DNA of 64,000 nt from contig JBKPAG010000017.1 of the NCBI GenBank assembly GCA_046726315.1, positions 101,207 through 165,206 of the forward strand, in the 5' to 3' direction. Under the pieces are notes generated by a model. The model was not told the DNA's origin, searched no databases, and saw only the letters and a list, made by a program, of their open reading frames with translations. The position numbers were made by a program, and so were the translations under genes. Source of the stretch: JACVRX01 sp046726315 (GTDB lineage Bacteria; Actinomycetota; Actinomycetes; Jiangellales; Jiangellaceae). This document shows positions 15,148 through 28,598 of this stretch, one piece after another. Within the stretch, counting starts at the first letter, position 1, and the number at the start of each line of letters is the position of its first letter.

Positions 15148-15193
15148 GGGCCGACCGAACGTCCAACCAATTGTCAGGAAAGGAACCGCCACC

Positions 15194-15586
15194 ATGGCGA
15201 AGCTCAGCACCGACGATCTCCTCGACGCATTCAAGGAGATGTCACTCATCGAGCTCTCCGAGTTCGTGAAGAAGTTCGAAGTGACCTTCGACGTCACCGC
15301 CGCCGCGCCGGTGACCGTCGCCGCAGCGGCGCCGGCCGGAGCCGGTGCGGCACCCGCCGAGGAGGCCGTCGAGCAGGATGAGTTCGACGTCGTACTCGAG
15401 GCTGCTGGTGACAAGAAGATCCAGGTCATCAAGGAGGTTCGGGCCCTGACCAGCCTGGGGCTCAAGGAGGCCAAGGATCTCGTCGACGGCGCTCCCAAGC
15501 CGGTCCTGGAGAAAGTCAACAAGGAGGCTGCGGACAAGGCCCGCGAGCAGCTCGAAGGCGCCGGCGCCACCGTCACCGTCAGGTGA
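15194..15586 (+). CDS. rplL: 50S ribosomal protein L7/L12
   Basis: The 130-residue stalk protein recruits translational GTPases. It has the N-terminal dimerisation domain (DDLLDAFKEMSLIELSEF), an Ala/Pro/Gly-rich flexible hinge (about residues 37-60) and the C-terminal factor-binding domain with KIQVIKEVRALTSLGLKEAK. ATG 15194 follows an AGGAAAGGAA ribosome-binding site. A bulged hairpin and the six-box GATCAGGTG element occupy the gap to rpoB. Confidence 0.97.
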   Translation: MAKLSTDDLLDAFKEMSLIELSEFVKKFEVTFDVTAAAPVTVAAAAPAGAGAAPAEEAVEQDEFDVVLEAAGDKKIQVIKEVRALTSLGLKEAKDLVDGAPKPVLEKVNKEAADKAREQLEGAGATVTVR

Positions 15587-15605
15587 TCTTGGCGAAAGCT
15601 GCGTA

Positions 15606-15654
15606 AGCGGGTCAGGAAGGCGATCTCGGCGAGTCCGCTTCCTATCCTGCCGCT
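15606..15654 (+). terminator. Bulged hairpin after rplL
   Basis: The left arm at 15606-15620 pairs with 15641-15654 (AGCGG and CAGGA blocks matched by CCGCT and TCCTG) with two small bulges. It lies 20 bases beyond the rplL stop and has no T-run. It may reduce readthrough into rpoBC or protect the abundant rplJL mRNA. Confidence 0.4.
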
Positions 15655-15666
15655 CGCCCCGATGAT

Positions 15667-15829
15667 GATCAGGTGACGATCGGACCCGTTTGCGTCGCGC
15701 TGATTCACCTGATCGTCGGGCGTCCAACTCTTGAGACGCGATCAGGTGCACCCAAGAACCGCCCGCATGGCCATGGGTCACCTGATCGTCAACCCGGCGG
15801 CGATCAGGTGCAACATCGACGATCAGGTG
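15667..15829. repeat. Six-box GATCAGGTG element, copy 1 (rplL-rpoB gap)
   Basis: The exact 9-mer GATCAGGTG occurs six times in 163 bases: forward at 15667, 15740, 15802 and 15821, and inverted (CACCTGATC) at 15706 and 15779. The box order is + - + - + + with spacers of 30, 25, 30, 14 and 10 bases. Neighbouring opposite boxes can pair as 9-bp stems. The same architecture recurs in reverse orientation at 41406-41571. There is no ORF in the element. Function is unknown. Confidence 0.85.
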
Positions 15830-15977
15830 CACAAAACGGGCCGGGACCGGGTGTTTCCCTGCCGGGACGCTTGACTCGAGCGGCCCGCGAGGGGATGCTT
15901 CAAACAGGCCAGAGCGCGTCACAATCTGGCCACAGTACGGAGACGGGACGGAACGTCTGCGGATGACGAACCGCCAC

Positions 15978-16007
15978 TCGACAGCAGTGAGCCTGATTGG
16001 CTAGACT
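15978..16007 (+). promoter_or_regulatory. Candidate rpoBC promoter
   Basis: TCGACA (15978-15983) and TAGACT (16002-16007) are separated by 18 bases and agree well with the housekeeping consensus TTGACN / TANNNT. The expected start point near 16014 leaves a leader of about 80 bases before rpoB. The TTTGCGCTGCC block just downstream (from about 16013) resembles sequence conserved before other actinobacterial rpoB genes, from memory. Confidence 0.5.
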
Positions 16008-16093
16008 GCTTATTTGCGCTGCCCTCAACCCGTCGTGCCCGCATAGGTGAGGTCTGCGCTCTACTCCGACCGTGAGCCTCGGAAGGACCACTC

Positions 16094-19561
<3,468 letters not shown>

Positions 19562-19563
19562 CT

Positions 19564-19594
19564 TGCGAAGAATCCGCGAAGCGCATTCTTCGCA
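19564..19594 (+). repeat. Intercistronic hairpin between rpoB and rpoC (GCGAAG family)
   Basis: TGCGAAGAAT (19564-19573) and ATTCTTCGCA (19585-19594) are exact inverted 10-mers with an 11-base loop, beginning 3 bases after the rpoB stop. The GAATCCGCG...GCATTC core resembles the hairpin at the rpsQ stop (34220-34256). It may be a REP-like mRNA stability element. Confidence 0.6.
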
Positions 19595-19688
19595 GGGGAT
19601 AAGGGAGCCGGCCGAAGGCCGTCCTAGTCCTCACCCCGACCAAAGGAATCTCTGAGCTGTGAAACGTAGAGAAGGCAGGTAGCACGTA

Positions 19689-22600
19689 GTGCTTGACGTC
19701 AACTTCTTCGACGAGTTGCGCATCGGCCTGGCAACTGCGGACGACATCCGTCAGTGGTCGCACGGTGAGGTCAAGAAGCCGGAGACGATCAACTACCGCA
19801 CCCTCAAGCCGGAGAAGGACGGGCTCTTCTGCGAGAAGATCTTCGGCCCGACCCGCGACTGGGAGTGCTACTGCGGCAAATACAAGCGGGTCCGGTTCAA
19901 GGGCATCATCTGCGAGCGCTGCGGCGTAGAGGTTACGCGCGCCAAGGTGCGTCGGGAGCGTATGGGCCACATCGAACTCGCGGCACCGGTCACCCACATC
20001 TGGTACTTCAAGGGCGTGCCGTCCCGGCTCGGCTACCTGCTCGACCTTGCCCCGAAGGACCTCGAGAAGGTCATCTACTTCGCGGCCTACATGATCACCT
20101 GGGTCGACGAAGAGGCACGCCACCGCGACCTCGCGTCGCTCGAGGGCCAGATCGACGTCGAGCGGAAGGACATCGAGAAGCGTCGCGACAGCGACGTCGA
20201 GGACCGTGCCAAGAAGCTGGAGGCCGACCTGGCCGAGCTGGAGGCCGAGGGTGCCAAGGGTGACGTGCGGCGGAAGGTCAGGGAGTCGGCCGACCGGGAG
20301 ATGAGCCAGATCCGTAAGCGGGCCGACGCCGAGATCGATCGCCTCAATGCGGTCTGGGATCGGTTCCGCACGCTGAAGGTTCAAGACCTCGAGGGCGACG
20401 AGATGCTCTACCGGGACATGCGCGACCGGTTCGGGCTCTATTTCCACGGGGGCATGGGCGCGCAGGCGATCAAGGAGCGGCTGGAGAGCTTCGATCTCGA
20501 GGGCGAGGCGTTGAGCCTACGTGAGATCATCCGGACCGGTAAGGGACAGAAGAAGACCCGCGCTCTGAAGCGGCTCAAGGTGGTCTCCGCCTTCCTGACC
20601 ACCAGAAACGACGCCCGTGGCATGGTGCTTGACGCCGTCCCGGTCATCCCGCCGGATCTGCGTCCAATGGTGCAGCTCGATGGTGGCCGGTTCGCGACGA
20701 GTGACCTCAACGACTTGTACCGGCGGGTCATCAACCGCAACAACAGGCTCAAGCGGCTACTCGACCTGGGCGCGCCCGAGATCATCGTGAACAACGAGAA
20801 GCGGATGCTGCAGGAGTCCGTCGACGCGTTGTTCGACAACGGTCGGCGCGGCCGTCCTGTCACCGGGCCCGGCAACCGTCCGCTGAAGTCGATCTCGGAC
20901 ATGCTCAAGGGCAAGCAGGGCCGGTTCCGGCAGAACCTGCTGGGCAAGCGGGTGGACTACTCGGGCCGGTCGGTCATCGTCGTCGGGCCGCAGCTCAAGC
21001 TGCACCAGTGCGGCCTGCCCAAGGGCATGGCGATCGAGCTGTTCAAGCCCTTTGTCATGAAGCGGCTGGTTGACCTCAACCACGCGCAGAACATCAAGAG
21101 CGCAAAGCGCATGGTCGAGCGGGCCCGGCCAGTCGTATGGGACGTCCTCGAAGAGGTCATCGCCGAACACCCAGTGCTGCTGAACCGGGCGCCGACGCTG
21201 CACCGGCTGGGTATCCAGGCCTTCGAACCACAACTGATCGAGGGCAAGGCGATCCAGATCCACCCGCTGGTGTGCACGGCCTTCAACGCCGACTTCGACG
21301 GTGACCAGATGGCCGTGCATCTGCCGCTTTCAGCGGAAGCGCAGGCCGAGGCACGGGTGCTGATGCTGTCCAGCAACAACATCCTCAAGCCGGCCGACGG
21401 CAGGCCGGTGACGATGCCGACTCAGGACATGGTGCTTGGCATCTACTTCCTCACCAGCTTGCGCGAGGGCGAGCCCGGCGAGGGTCGCGCGTTCTCGTCT
21501 CCGGCGGAGGCAATCCGCGCCTTCGACGCCGGCGAGTTGTCCATGCAAGCCGAAGTGACGCTGCGGCAGACCGGCATCGTCCCGCCGCCGGGATGGAAGG
21601 CACCGGAGGGCTGGCAGCCGGGTCAGCCGGTAACCCTCGTCACCACGCTGGGGCGGGCGTTGTTCAACGAGGCGCTTCCCGAGGACTACGCGTTCGTCAA
21701 CGAAGAGGTCGACAAGAAGCGCCTGGGTGCGATCGTCAACGACCTGGCGGAGCGCTATCAGAAGATCCAGGTCGCAGCGACCCTCGACGCGCTCAAGGAG
21801 GCCGGCTTCTACTGGGCCACCCGATCCGGGGTCACGGTATCCGTCGAGGACATCGCGACGCCTGCAGAGAAGCAGCAGATCCTCGAGGAGTACGAGGCAA
21901 AGGCGGAGAAGGTCGAGCGCAACTTCGAACGTGGCGTGATCTCCAGCGGCGAGCGTCGCGAGGAGCTCATCGACATCTGGACCGACGCGACCAACAAGGT
22001 CGACGACGCGATCCGGGATGCCTATGCCCGCGAGAACACCATCCACATGATGGTCCACTCGGGTGCGCGCGGTAACTGGATGCAGATTCGGCAGCTCTCG
22101 GGCATGCGTGGCCTGGTGGCGAATCCGAAGGGCGAAACGATCCCGCGGCCGATCAAGGCCAGCTTCCGTGAAGGGCTGTCCGTGCTGGAGTTCTTCATCT
22201 CCACCCACGGCGCCCGCAAGGGTCTGGCCGACACCGCCCTACGGACCGCCGAGTCCGGATACCTGACCCGCCGGCTCGTCGACGTCTCGCAGGACGTGAT
22301 CATCCGCGAGACCGACTGTGGGACCGAACGGGGCCTGCTGCTGCCCATCGCGGCCCGCCACGGCGATGGCACACTCGTTGTGGCGGAGGACGTCGAAACC
22401 AGCGTCTACGCGCGCTCTCTCGCCGAGGACATCACGGCAGCTGACGGCACGACGGTAGCGACCGCCGGAACCGATCTCGGCGATGTCGAGATTCGTCGGC
22501 TGCTCGAGGCCGGCATCGAGAAAGTGCGGGTGCGGAGTGTGCTCACCTGTGACAGCAAGTCCGGCGTATGCGCGATGTGCTACGGCCGGTCGCTCGCGAG

Positions 22601-23600
22601 CGGGAAGCTCGTCGACGTCGGTGAGGCCGTCGGGATCGTGGCGGCTCAATCCATCGGCGAGCCCGGCACCCAGCTGACGATGCGGACCTTCCACACCGGA
22701 GGTGTGGCGGGCGACGACATCACCCACGGTCTGCCCCGCGTCCAGGAGGCTTTCGAGGCGCGCATCCCGAAGGGAAAGGCGCCGATTGCTGAGGCTGCCG
22801 GCCGGGTCCGGATCGAGGAAGACAGCAAGGGCCCCAAGATCGTCGTGGTCCCGGATGACGGGGCGGAGGAGCAGGCGTTCACGATCTCGCGTCGGGTGCT
22901 CGACTGGACCAACCGCCGCAGCCCGGGCATCGCCCAATGGCGGGCGCAGGACGGCGACCACGTCGAGGTCGGGGAACTGCTGCACGCCGGAACGGCCGAC
23001 CCGCACGATGTGCTCCGGGTGTTGGGCCAGCGTGGCGTCCAGGTGTTCCTTACCGATCAGGTGCAGGAGGTGTACCAGTCGCAGGGCGTGTCGATCCACG
23101 ACAAGCACATCGAGATCATCGTGCGGCAGATGCTGCGTCGGATCACCGTGCTGGAAAGCGGCGACACCGACCTGCTGCCCGGCGAGCTGGTCGAGCGTGC
23201 TCGCTTCGAGGACGAGAACCGCAGGGTCGTGTCCGAGGGCGGCCAGCCGGCCGCAGGGCGGCCGCAGCTGATGGGTATTACCAAAGCGTCGCTGGCAACG
23301 GACTCCTGGCTGTCCGCGGCGTCGTTCCAGGAGACGACGCGGGTGTTGACGGAGGCGGCGATCAACGCCAAGTCCGACCCACTGATCGGACTGAAGGAGA
23401 ACGTCATCCTCGGCAAGCTCATCCCGGCAGGCAGCGGGTTGTCCCAGTACCGCAACCTGCGGGTCGAGCCGACCGAGGAGGCCAAGGCGGCCATGTACTC
23501 GATGGTCGATTATGGCGCCGACTACTCCGATTACGAGTTCGGCCAAGGCTCCGGCGAAGCCGTCCGCCTCGAGGAGTACGACTTCGGCTCCTACAGCTGA
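19689..23600 (+). CDS. rpoC: DNA-directed RNA polymerase beta' subunit
   Basis: The 1303-residue beta' subunit carries the catalytic magnesium loop NADFDGDQMAVHLPLS, with Asp535, Asp537 and Asp539. The N-terminal zinc-binding domain has C60, C62, C75 and C78, and a second zinc site is at CDSKSGVCAMCYGRS. The actinobacterial-type insertion of charged coiled coil (about residues 140-230) is present. Bridge-helix and trigger-loop sequences (GLADTALRTAESGYLTRR, AQSIGEPGTQLTMRTFHTGG) are intact. GTG at 19689 gives the usual LDVNFFDEL start. It is co-transcribed with rpoB. Confidence 0.98.
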   Translation: MLDVNFFDELRIGLATADDIRQWSHGEVKKPETINYRTLKPEKDGLFCEKIFGPTRDWECYCGKYKRVRFKGIICERCGVEVTRAKVRRERMGHIELAAPVTHIWYFKGVPSRLGYLLDLAPKDLEKVIYFAAYMITWVDEEARHRDLASLEGQIDVERKDIEKRRDSDVEDRAKKLEADLAELEAEGAKGDVRRKVRESADREMSQIRKRADAEIDRLNAVWDRFRTLKVQDLEGDEMLYRDMRDRFGLYFHGGMGAQAIKERLESFDLEGEALSLREIIRTGKGQKKTRALKRLKVVSAFLTTRNDARGMVLDAVPVIPPDLRPMVQLDGGRFATSDLNDLYRRVINRNNRLKRLLDLGAPEIIVNNEKRMLQESVDALFDNGRRGRPVTGPGNRPLKSISDMLKGKQGRFRQNLLGKRVDYSGRSVIVVGPQLKLHQCGLPKGMAIELFKPFVMKRLVDLNHAQNIKSAKRMVERARPVVWDVLEEVIAEHPVLLNRAPTLHRLGIQAFEPQLIEGKAIQIHPLVCTAFNADFDGDQMAVHLPLSAEAQAEARVLMLSSNNILKPADGRPVTMPTQDMVLGIYFLTSLREGEPGEGRAFSSPAEAIRAFDAGELSMQAEVTLRQTGIVPPPGWKAPEGWQPGQPVTLVTTLGRALFNEALPEDYAFVNEEVDKKRLGAIVNDLAERYQKIQVAATLDALKEAGFYWATRSGVTVSVEDIATPAEKQQILEEYEAKAEKVERNFERGVISSGERREELIDIWTDATNKVDDAIRDAYARENTIHMMVHSGARGNWMQIRQLSGMRGLVANPKGETIPRPIKASFREGLSVLEFFISTHGARKGLADTALRTAESGYLTRRLVDVSQDVIIRETDCGTERGLLLPIAARHGDGTLVVAEDVETSVYARSLAEDITAADGTTVATAGTDLGDVEIRRLLEAGIEKVRVRSVLTCDSKSGVCAMCYGRSLASGKLVDVGEAVGIVAAQSIGEPGTQLTMRTFHTGGVAGDDITHGLPRVQEAFEARIPKGKAPIAEAAGRVRIEEDSKGPKIVVVPDDGAEEQAFTISRRVLDWTNRRSPGIAQWRAQDGDHVEVGELLHAGTADPHDVLRVLGQRGVQVFLTDQVQEVYQSQGVSIHDKHIEIIVRQMLRRITVLESGDTDLLPGELVERARFEDENRRVVSEGGQPAAGRPQLMGITKASLATDSWLSAASFQETTRVLTEAAINAKSDPLIGLKENVILGKLIPAGSGLSQYRNLRVEPTEEAKAAMYSMVDYGADYSDYEFGQGSGEAVRLEEYDFGSYS

Positions 23601-23614
23601 CGTAGCCTTCCCAC

Positions 23615-23803
23615 GAGTTGTCAGGTCGCTGACCTGCGCCGAAAGCCGTGCACACGACGTGTCGGCGAATCTGACAAGTCGGGCTGAGTTGTCAGGCCGG
23701 ACAGGTCGCATACCTGCGCGCACACGCAGTGGACGAGCCTGACAGCGCTCACCAGTCGCCCGGGACGGCGGCTCTGACAAGTCGAGCTGTTGGCCCTTGT
23801 CAG
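23615..23803. repeat. TTGTCAG/CTGACAA box cluster after rpoC
   Basis: Boxes lie at 23618 (+), 23671 (-), 23689 (+), 23739 (-, CTGACAG variant), 23774 (-) and 23797 (+). The first two pairs bound related units that share ACCTGCGC and CACACG; the last pair is a perfect 8-bp stem CTGACAAG (23774-23781) / CTTGTCAG (23796-23803). No ORF is convincing in this part of the 560-base rpoC-rpsL gap. It may aid termination of rpoBC or be a mobile repeat. Confidence 0.65.
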
Positions 23804-23913
23804 CGCCGCGTTGCGCTGCGGCCCAGGTCAGCGCGCATGGGGCCGGACAACGTGTCGGCTGCGGTGGGCCGTGAGGTCGCGGCAGGCCGTGTTCACGGGC
23901 TCGCCGTACCGCT

Positions 23914-23943
23914 TTGACCCGCGACTGGCCGAGCGGGTAACCT
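23914..23943 (+). promoter_or_regulatory. Candidate promoter of the str operon (rpsL-rpsG-fusA-tuf)
   Basis: TTGACC (23914-23919) and TAACCT (23938-23943), 18 bases apart, match the actinobacterial housekeeping consensus well. Transcription would start near 23950, leaving a leader of about 210 bases that contains the 24-nt motif shared with the rpsJ leader. Confidence 0.6.
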
Positions 23944-24052
23944 CAATCTTTGTGCCTGGAGTCCTCCGGGCCGTCCGGCGCGCCCGCGCGTGCACGCCGG
24001 AGCACCACCGACCACGCCGACCGGTTCGCCGGCGGTGCCGGGCGGGCCGGGC

Positions 24053-24076
24053 CGACACGCCCGACCGCGGGGGTCG
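24053..24076 (+). promoter_or_regulatory. Shared 24-nt leader motif, rpsL copy
   Basis: The 24 bases here, CGACACGC at 24053-24060 plus the following CCGACCGCGGGGGTCG, recur exactly at 28793-28816 upstream of rpsJ. CGACC and GGTCG can form a short stem around GCGGG. Location in the leaders of two major ribosomal operons suggests a common regulatory or processing site. Confidence 0.6.
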
Positions 24077-24160
24077 TCGGAACGCCACCGACCACCCAGC
24101 ATCCGGTGCCCGCCGGTTCCAGCCGACACCCCTCACACGCACCCGAGCAACGGAGACGTA

Positions 24161-24535
24161 GTGCCCACGATCCAGCAGCTGGTCCGCAAGGGCCGCGAGG
24201 AGAAGACCACCCGGAACAAGACCGCGGCGCTCAAGGGCAGCCCGCAGCGTCGCGGAGTGTGCACACGCGTCTATACAACGACTCCGAAGAAACCCAACTC
24301 GGCGCTGCGCAAGGTCGCTCGCGTGCGCCTCACCAGCCAGATGGAGGTCACGGCGTACATCCCCGGTGTCGGACACAACCTGCAGGAGCACTCCATGGTG
24401 CTCATTCGCGGCGGACGTGTGCGGGACCTGCCGGGAGTTCGTTACAAGATCATCCGTGGTTCGCTGGACACCCAGGGCGTCAAGGGCCGAAAGCAGGCTC
24501 GCAGCCGGTACGGGGCGAAGAAGGAGAAGAGCTGA
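24161..24535 (+). CDS. rpsL: 30S ribosomal protein S12
   Basis: The 124-residue S12 lines the decoding centre. The streptomycin-determining loops TTTPKKPNSALRKV and IPGVGHNLQEHS are wild type (Lys present in both conserved positions' loops as far as the motif shows), predicting streptomycin sensitivity at this locus. GTG 24161 gives the standard PTIQQLVRKG start. The stop overlaps the rpsG start as TGATG. Confidence 0.97.
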   Translation: MPTIQQLVRKGREEKTTRNKTAALKGSPQRRGVCTRVYTTTPKKPNSALRKVARVRLTSQMEVTAYIPGVGHNLQEHSMVLIRGGRVRDLPGVRYKIIRGSLDTQGVKGRKQARSRYGAKKEKS

Positions 24536-25005
24536 TGCCGCGCAAGGGCCCTGCGGCCAAGCGGCCGATCGTGATCGACCCGGTCTACAACTCCCCGCTG
24601 GTGACCCAGCTGGTGAACAAAGTGCTGCGCGATGGCAAGAAGTCCGTCGCCGAGTCGATCGTCCACGGTGCCCTGGAAGGTTGCCGGGAGAAGACGGGCA
24701 CTGACCCGGTCGTGACGCTGAAGCGGGCGCTCGACAACGTCCGGCCGACGCTCGAGGTCAAGAGTCGACGCGTCGGCGGCGCGACCTACCAGGTCCCGGT
24801 CGAGGTGCGGGCAAACCGCAGCACCACGCTTGCCCTGCGCTGGCTGGTCGGCTACTCCCGCGCGCGCCGCGAGAAGACCATGACCGAGCGGCTGATGAAC
24901 GAGATCCTGGACGCCTCCAACGGCCTCGGCGCGAGCGTCAAGCGCCGCGAGGACACCCACAAGATGGCCGAGTCCAACAAGGCCTTCGCCCACTACCGCT
25001 GGTAA
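24535..25005 (+). CDS. rpsG: 30S ribosomal protein S7
   Basis: The 156-residue S7 nucleates assembly of the 30S head and contacts E-site tRNA. Motifs MPRKGPAAKRPI, KVLRDGKKSVAESIVHGAL and the beta-hairpin GATYQVPVEVRANRS are typical. ATG 24535 overlaps the rpsL stop by one base, and fusA begins 38 bases later, giving the classical str operon order. Confidence 0.97.
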   Translation: MPRKGPAAKRPIVIDPVYNSPLVTQLVNKVLRDGKKSVAESIVHGALEGCREKTGTDPVVTLKRALDNVRPTLEVKSRRVGGATYQVPVEVRANRSTTLALRWLVGYSRARREKTMTERLMNEILDASNGLGASVKRREDTHKMAESNKAFAHYRW

Positions 25006-25043
25006 CCCGCGGCATACAACGTCAAAGGAAGCTGCGAACCGAG

Positions 25044-27149
25044 ATGGTCACCGACCTTCGCACGCTCGACCTGGCCAAGGTCCGCAACATCGGGATCATG
25101 GCCCACATCGACGCGGGCAAGACCACGACCACCGAGCGCATCTTGTTCTACACCGGGATCAACTACAAGATCGGTGAGGTCCACGAGGGCGCGGCCACCA
25201 TGGACTGGATGGAACAGGAACAGGAACGCGGAATCACCATCACGTCCGCTGCCACCACCACCCAGTGGGACGGCCACATCATCAACATCATCGACACGCC
25301 CGGTCACGTCGACTTCACCGTAGAGGTCGAGCGCTCGCTGCGCGTCCTCGATGGCGCGGTTGCGGTGTTCGACGGCGTCGCCGGCGTCGAGCCGCAGTCC
25401 GAGCAGGTCTGGCGCCAGGCGACGAAATACCACGTGCCGCGGATCTGCTTCGTCAACAAGATGGACCGGGTCGGCGCTGAGTTCCACCGCTGCGTCGACA
25501 TGATCGTCACTCGGCTCAAGGCAGTTCCGCTCGTTGTCCAACTGCCGGTCGGAGCCGAGGCCGACTTCCGCGGGGTGATCGACCTGGTCGGCATGAAGGC
25601 GCTGATCTGGAGCCCGGAGGCGGAGAAGGGAGAGATGTACGACAGCGTCGACATCCCGACTACCCACGCCGAGGCCGCGGCCGAGTACCGCGACAAGCTG
25701 CTCGAGACCATCGCCGAAAACGACGACGAGATGATGGAGCTCTACCTCGAGGGCGAGGAGCCCACCGAGAAGGCGCTGATAGCCGCGATCCGGCGGGCCA
25801 CGATCGCCGGCAAGCTGACTCCGGTGCTGTGCGGCTCGGCATTCAAGAACAAGGGTGTCCAGCCCATGCTCGACGCCGTTGTCCGCTACCTGCCGTCGCC
25901 ACTCGACGTCGGCGCAGTCGAAGGTCACAAGATCGGCGACGAGAGCCATGTCATGACTCGCGAGCCCGACGAGAACGCGCCGGCCTCGGCGCTGGCGTTC
26001 AAGATCATGAGCGACCAGCACCTCGGCAAGCTGACGTTCGTCCGGGTGTACTCGGGGACGCTCAAGACGGGGTCCCAGGTCCTGAACGCAACCAAGGGCC
26101 ACAAGGAGCGGATCGGCAAGATCTACCGGATGCACGCGAACAAGCGCGAGGAGATCGCGCTCGCCAGCGCCGGGCAGATCGTCGCCGTCATGGGCCTGAA
26201 GGACACCACGACCGGCGACACCCTCAGCGCGCCTGAGGCTCCGGTCATCCTCGAATCGATGACCTTCCCGGCGCCGGTCATCTCGGTCGCGATCGAGCCA
26301 AGGACGAAGGCGGACCAGGAGAAGCTCTCGACCGCGATCCAGCGGCTGGCCGAGGAGGACCCGACCTTCCAAGTCCGCACGGACGACGACACCGGGCAGA
26401 CCATCATCTCCGGGATGGGGGAGCTGCACCTCGAGGTGCTGGTCGACCGGATGAAGCGGGAGTTCCGGGTTGAGGCCAACGTCGGCAAGCCGCAGGTCGC
26501 CTACCGTGAGACCATCCGGCGCCGGGTCGACAAGGTGGAGTACACCCACAGAAAGCAGACGGGTGGCGCCGGCCAGTTCGGCCGCGTGGTGATCGACGTT
26601 GAGCCGACCAGGGGTGGCGGTGACGGCGGCTACGAGTTCGTCAACGCGATCACCGGCGGGCGCATCCCGCGCGAGTACATCCCGGCAGTCGACGAAGGCA
26701 TCCAGGAAGCGATGGAGTTCGGCGTCGTCGCGGGGTATCCGCTCGTCGACATCAAGGTCACGCTGCGCGACGGTGCCTATCACGACGTCGACTCCTCGGA
26801 GCTCGCCTTCAAGATCGCTGGATCCATGGCGTTCAAGGAAGCCGCTCGCCGGGCCGACCCGGCGCTGCTCGAGCCGATATTCGCCGTGGAGGTGACGACG
26901 CCGGAGGACTACATGGGCGATGTCATCGGCGACCTCAACTCCCGCCGCGGCCACATCCAGGCCATGGAGGAGCGAACCGGCGCCCGGGTGATCAAGGCGC
27001 TGGTCCCACTGTCGGAGATGTTCGGTTACGTCGGAGACCTCCGCAGCAGAACCCAGGGCAGGGCGAGCTACTCGATGCAGTTCGACTCCTACGCGGAGAT
27101 TCCCAAGACCGTCGCCGAAGAGATCATCAAGAAGGTCCGGGGCGAGTAG
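25044..27149 (+). CDS. fusA: Elongation factor G
   Basis: EF-G drives tRNA-mRNA translocation and, with RRF, ribosome recycling. The 701-residue protein shows the GTPase motifs AHIDAGKTTTTER (G1), RGITITSAATT (G2), DTPGHVDF (G3) and NKMDRVGA (G4), then domains II-V including QTIISGMGELHLEV and the GGRIPREYIPAVDEGI domain IV loop. ATG 25044 follows AAAGGAAG. tuf begins 73 bases downstream. Confidence 0.97.
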   Translation: MVTDLRTLDLAKVRNIGIMAHIDAGKTTTTERILFYTGINYKIGEVHEGAATMDWMEQEQERGITITSAATTTQWDGHIINIIDTPGHVDFTVEVERSLRVLDGAVAVFDGVAGVEPQSEQVWRQATKYHVPRICFVNKMDRVGAEFHRCVDMIVTRLKAVPLVVQLPVGAEADFRGVIDLVGMKALIWSPEAEKGEMYDSVDIPTTHAEAAAEYRDKLLETIAENDDEMMELYLEGEEPTEKALIAAIRRATIAGKLTPVLCGSAFKNKGVQPMLDAVVRYLPSPLDVGAVEGHKIGDESHVMTREPDENAPASALAFKIMSDQHLGKLTFVRVYSGTLKTGSQVLNATKGHKERIGKIYRMHANKREEIALASAGQIVAVMGLKDTTTGDTLSAPEAPVILESMTFPAPVISVAIEPRTKADQEKLSTAIQRLAEEDPTFQVRTDDDTGQTIISGMGELHLEVLVDRMKREFRVEANVGKPQVAYRETIRRRVDKVEYTHRKQTGGAGQFGRVVIDVEPTRGGGDGGYEFVNAITGGRIPREYIPAVDEGIQEAMEFGVVAGYPLVDIKVTLRDGAYHDVDSSELAFKIAGSMAFKEAARRADPALLEPIFAVEVTTPEDYMGDVIGDLNSRRGHIQAMEERTGARVIKALVPLSEMFGYVGDLRSRTQGRASYSMQFDSYAEIPKTVAEEIIKKVRGE

Positions 27150-27222
27150 CCGAATCCGGGCCGGGAAAAGAAGCAGACGAAGCACCAGTCCCAGCAACAG
27201 GTCCTTATAGGAGGGACAACCA

Positions 27223-28416
<1,194 letters not shown>

Positions 28417-28496
28417 GACTCCGGCAGGGCCGGGCCGCGTACGCAGACACCTGCGTCGCCGCCCGTCCCGTTGGAACCACCCCCGGCGTGCGGTTG

Positions 28497-28589
28497 CTCA
28501 AATGATCACGAGGTCCATGCCTGTGCATACAACGCCAGGCTTGCACGCCTTGCGGAGTACCTATAGAGGTGGACCCGTGGTCATTTGAG
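28497..28589. repeat. Long imperfect inverted repeat downstream of tuf, enclosing a 36-bp palindromic element
   Basis: The arms at 28497-28517 and 28570-28589 pair over about 20 bases with one G-T wobble and one bulged base. The enclosed sequence 28527-28562 aligns at 26 of 36 positions with the palindrome at 9340-9375. The element starts 80 bases after the tuf stop. It could terminate the str operon transcript or be a miniature mobile repeat; no target-site duplication is visible. Confidence 0.6.
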
Positions 28590-28598
28590 GGGCCGCGA

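Noticed and set aside
15667..15829. CRISPR array made of GATCAGGTG repeats
   Set aside because: Repeats are 9 bases, in both orientations, with unequal spacers, and no cas gene is present in the window.
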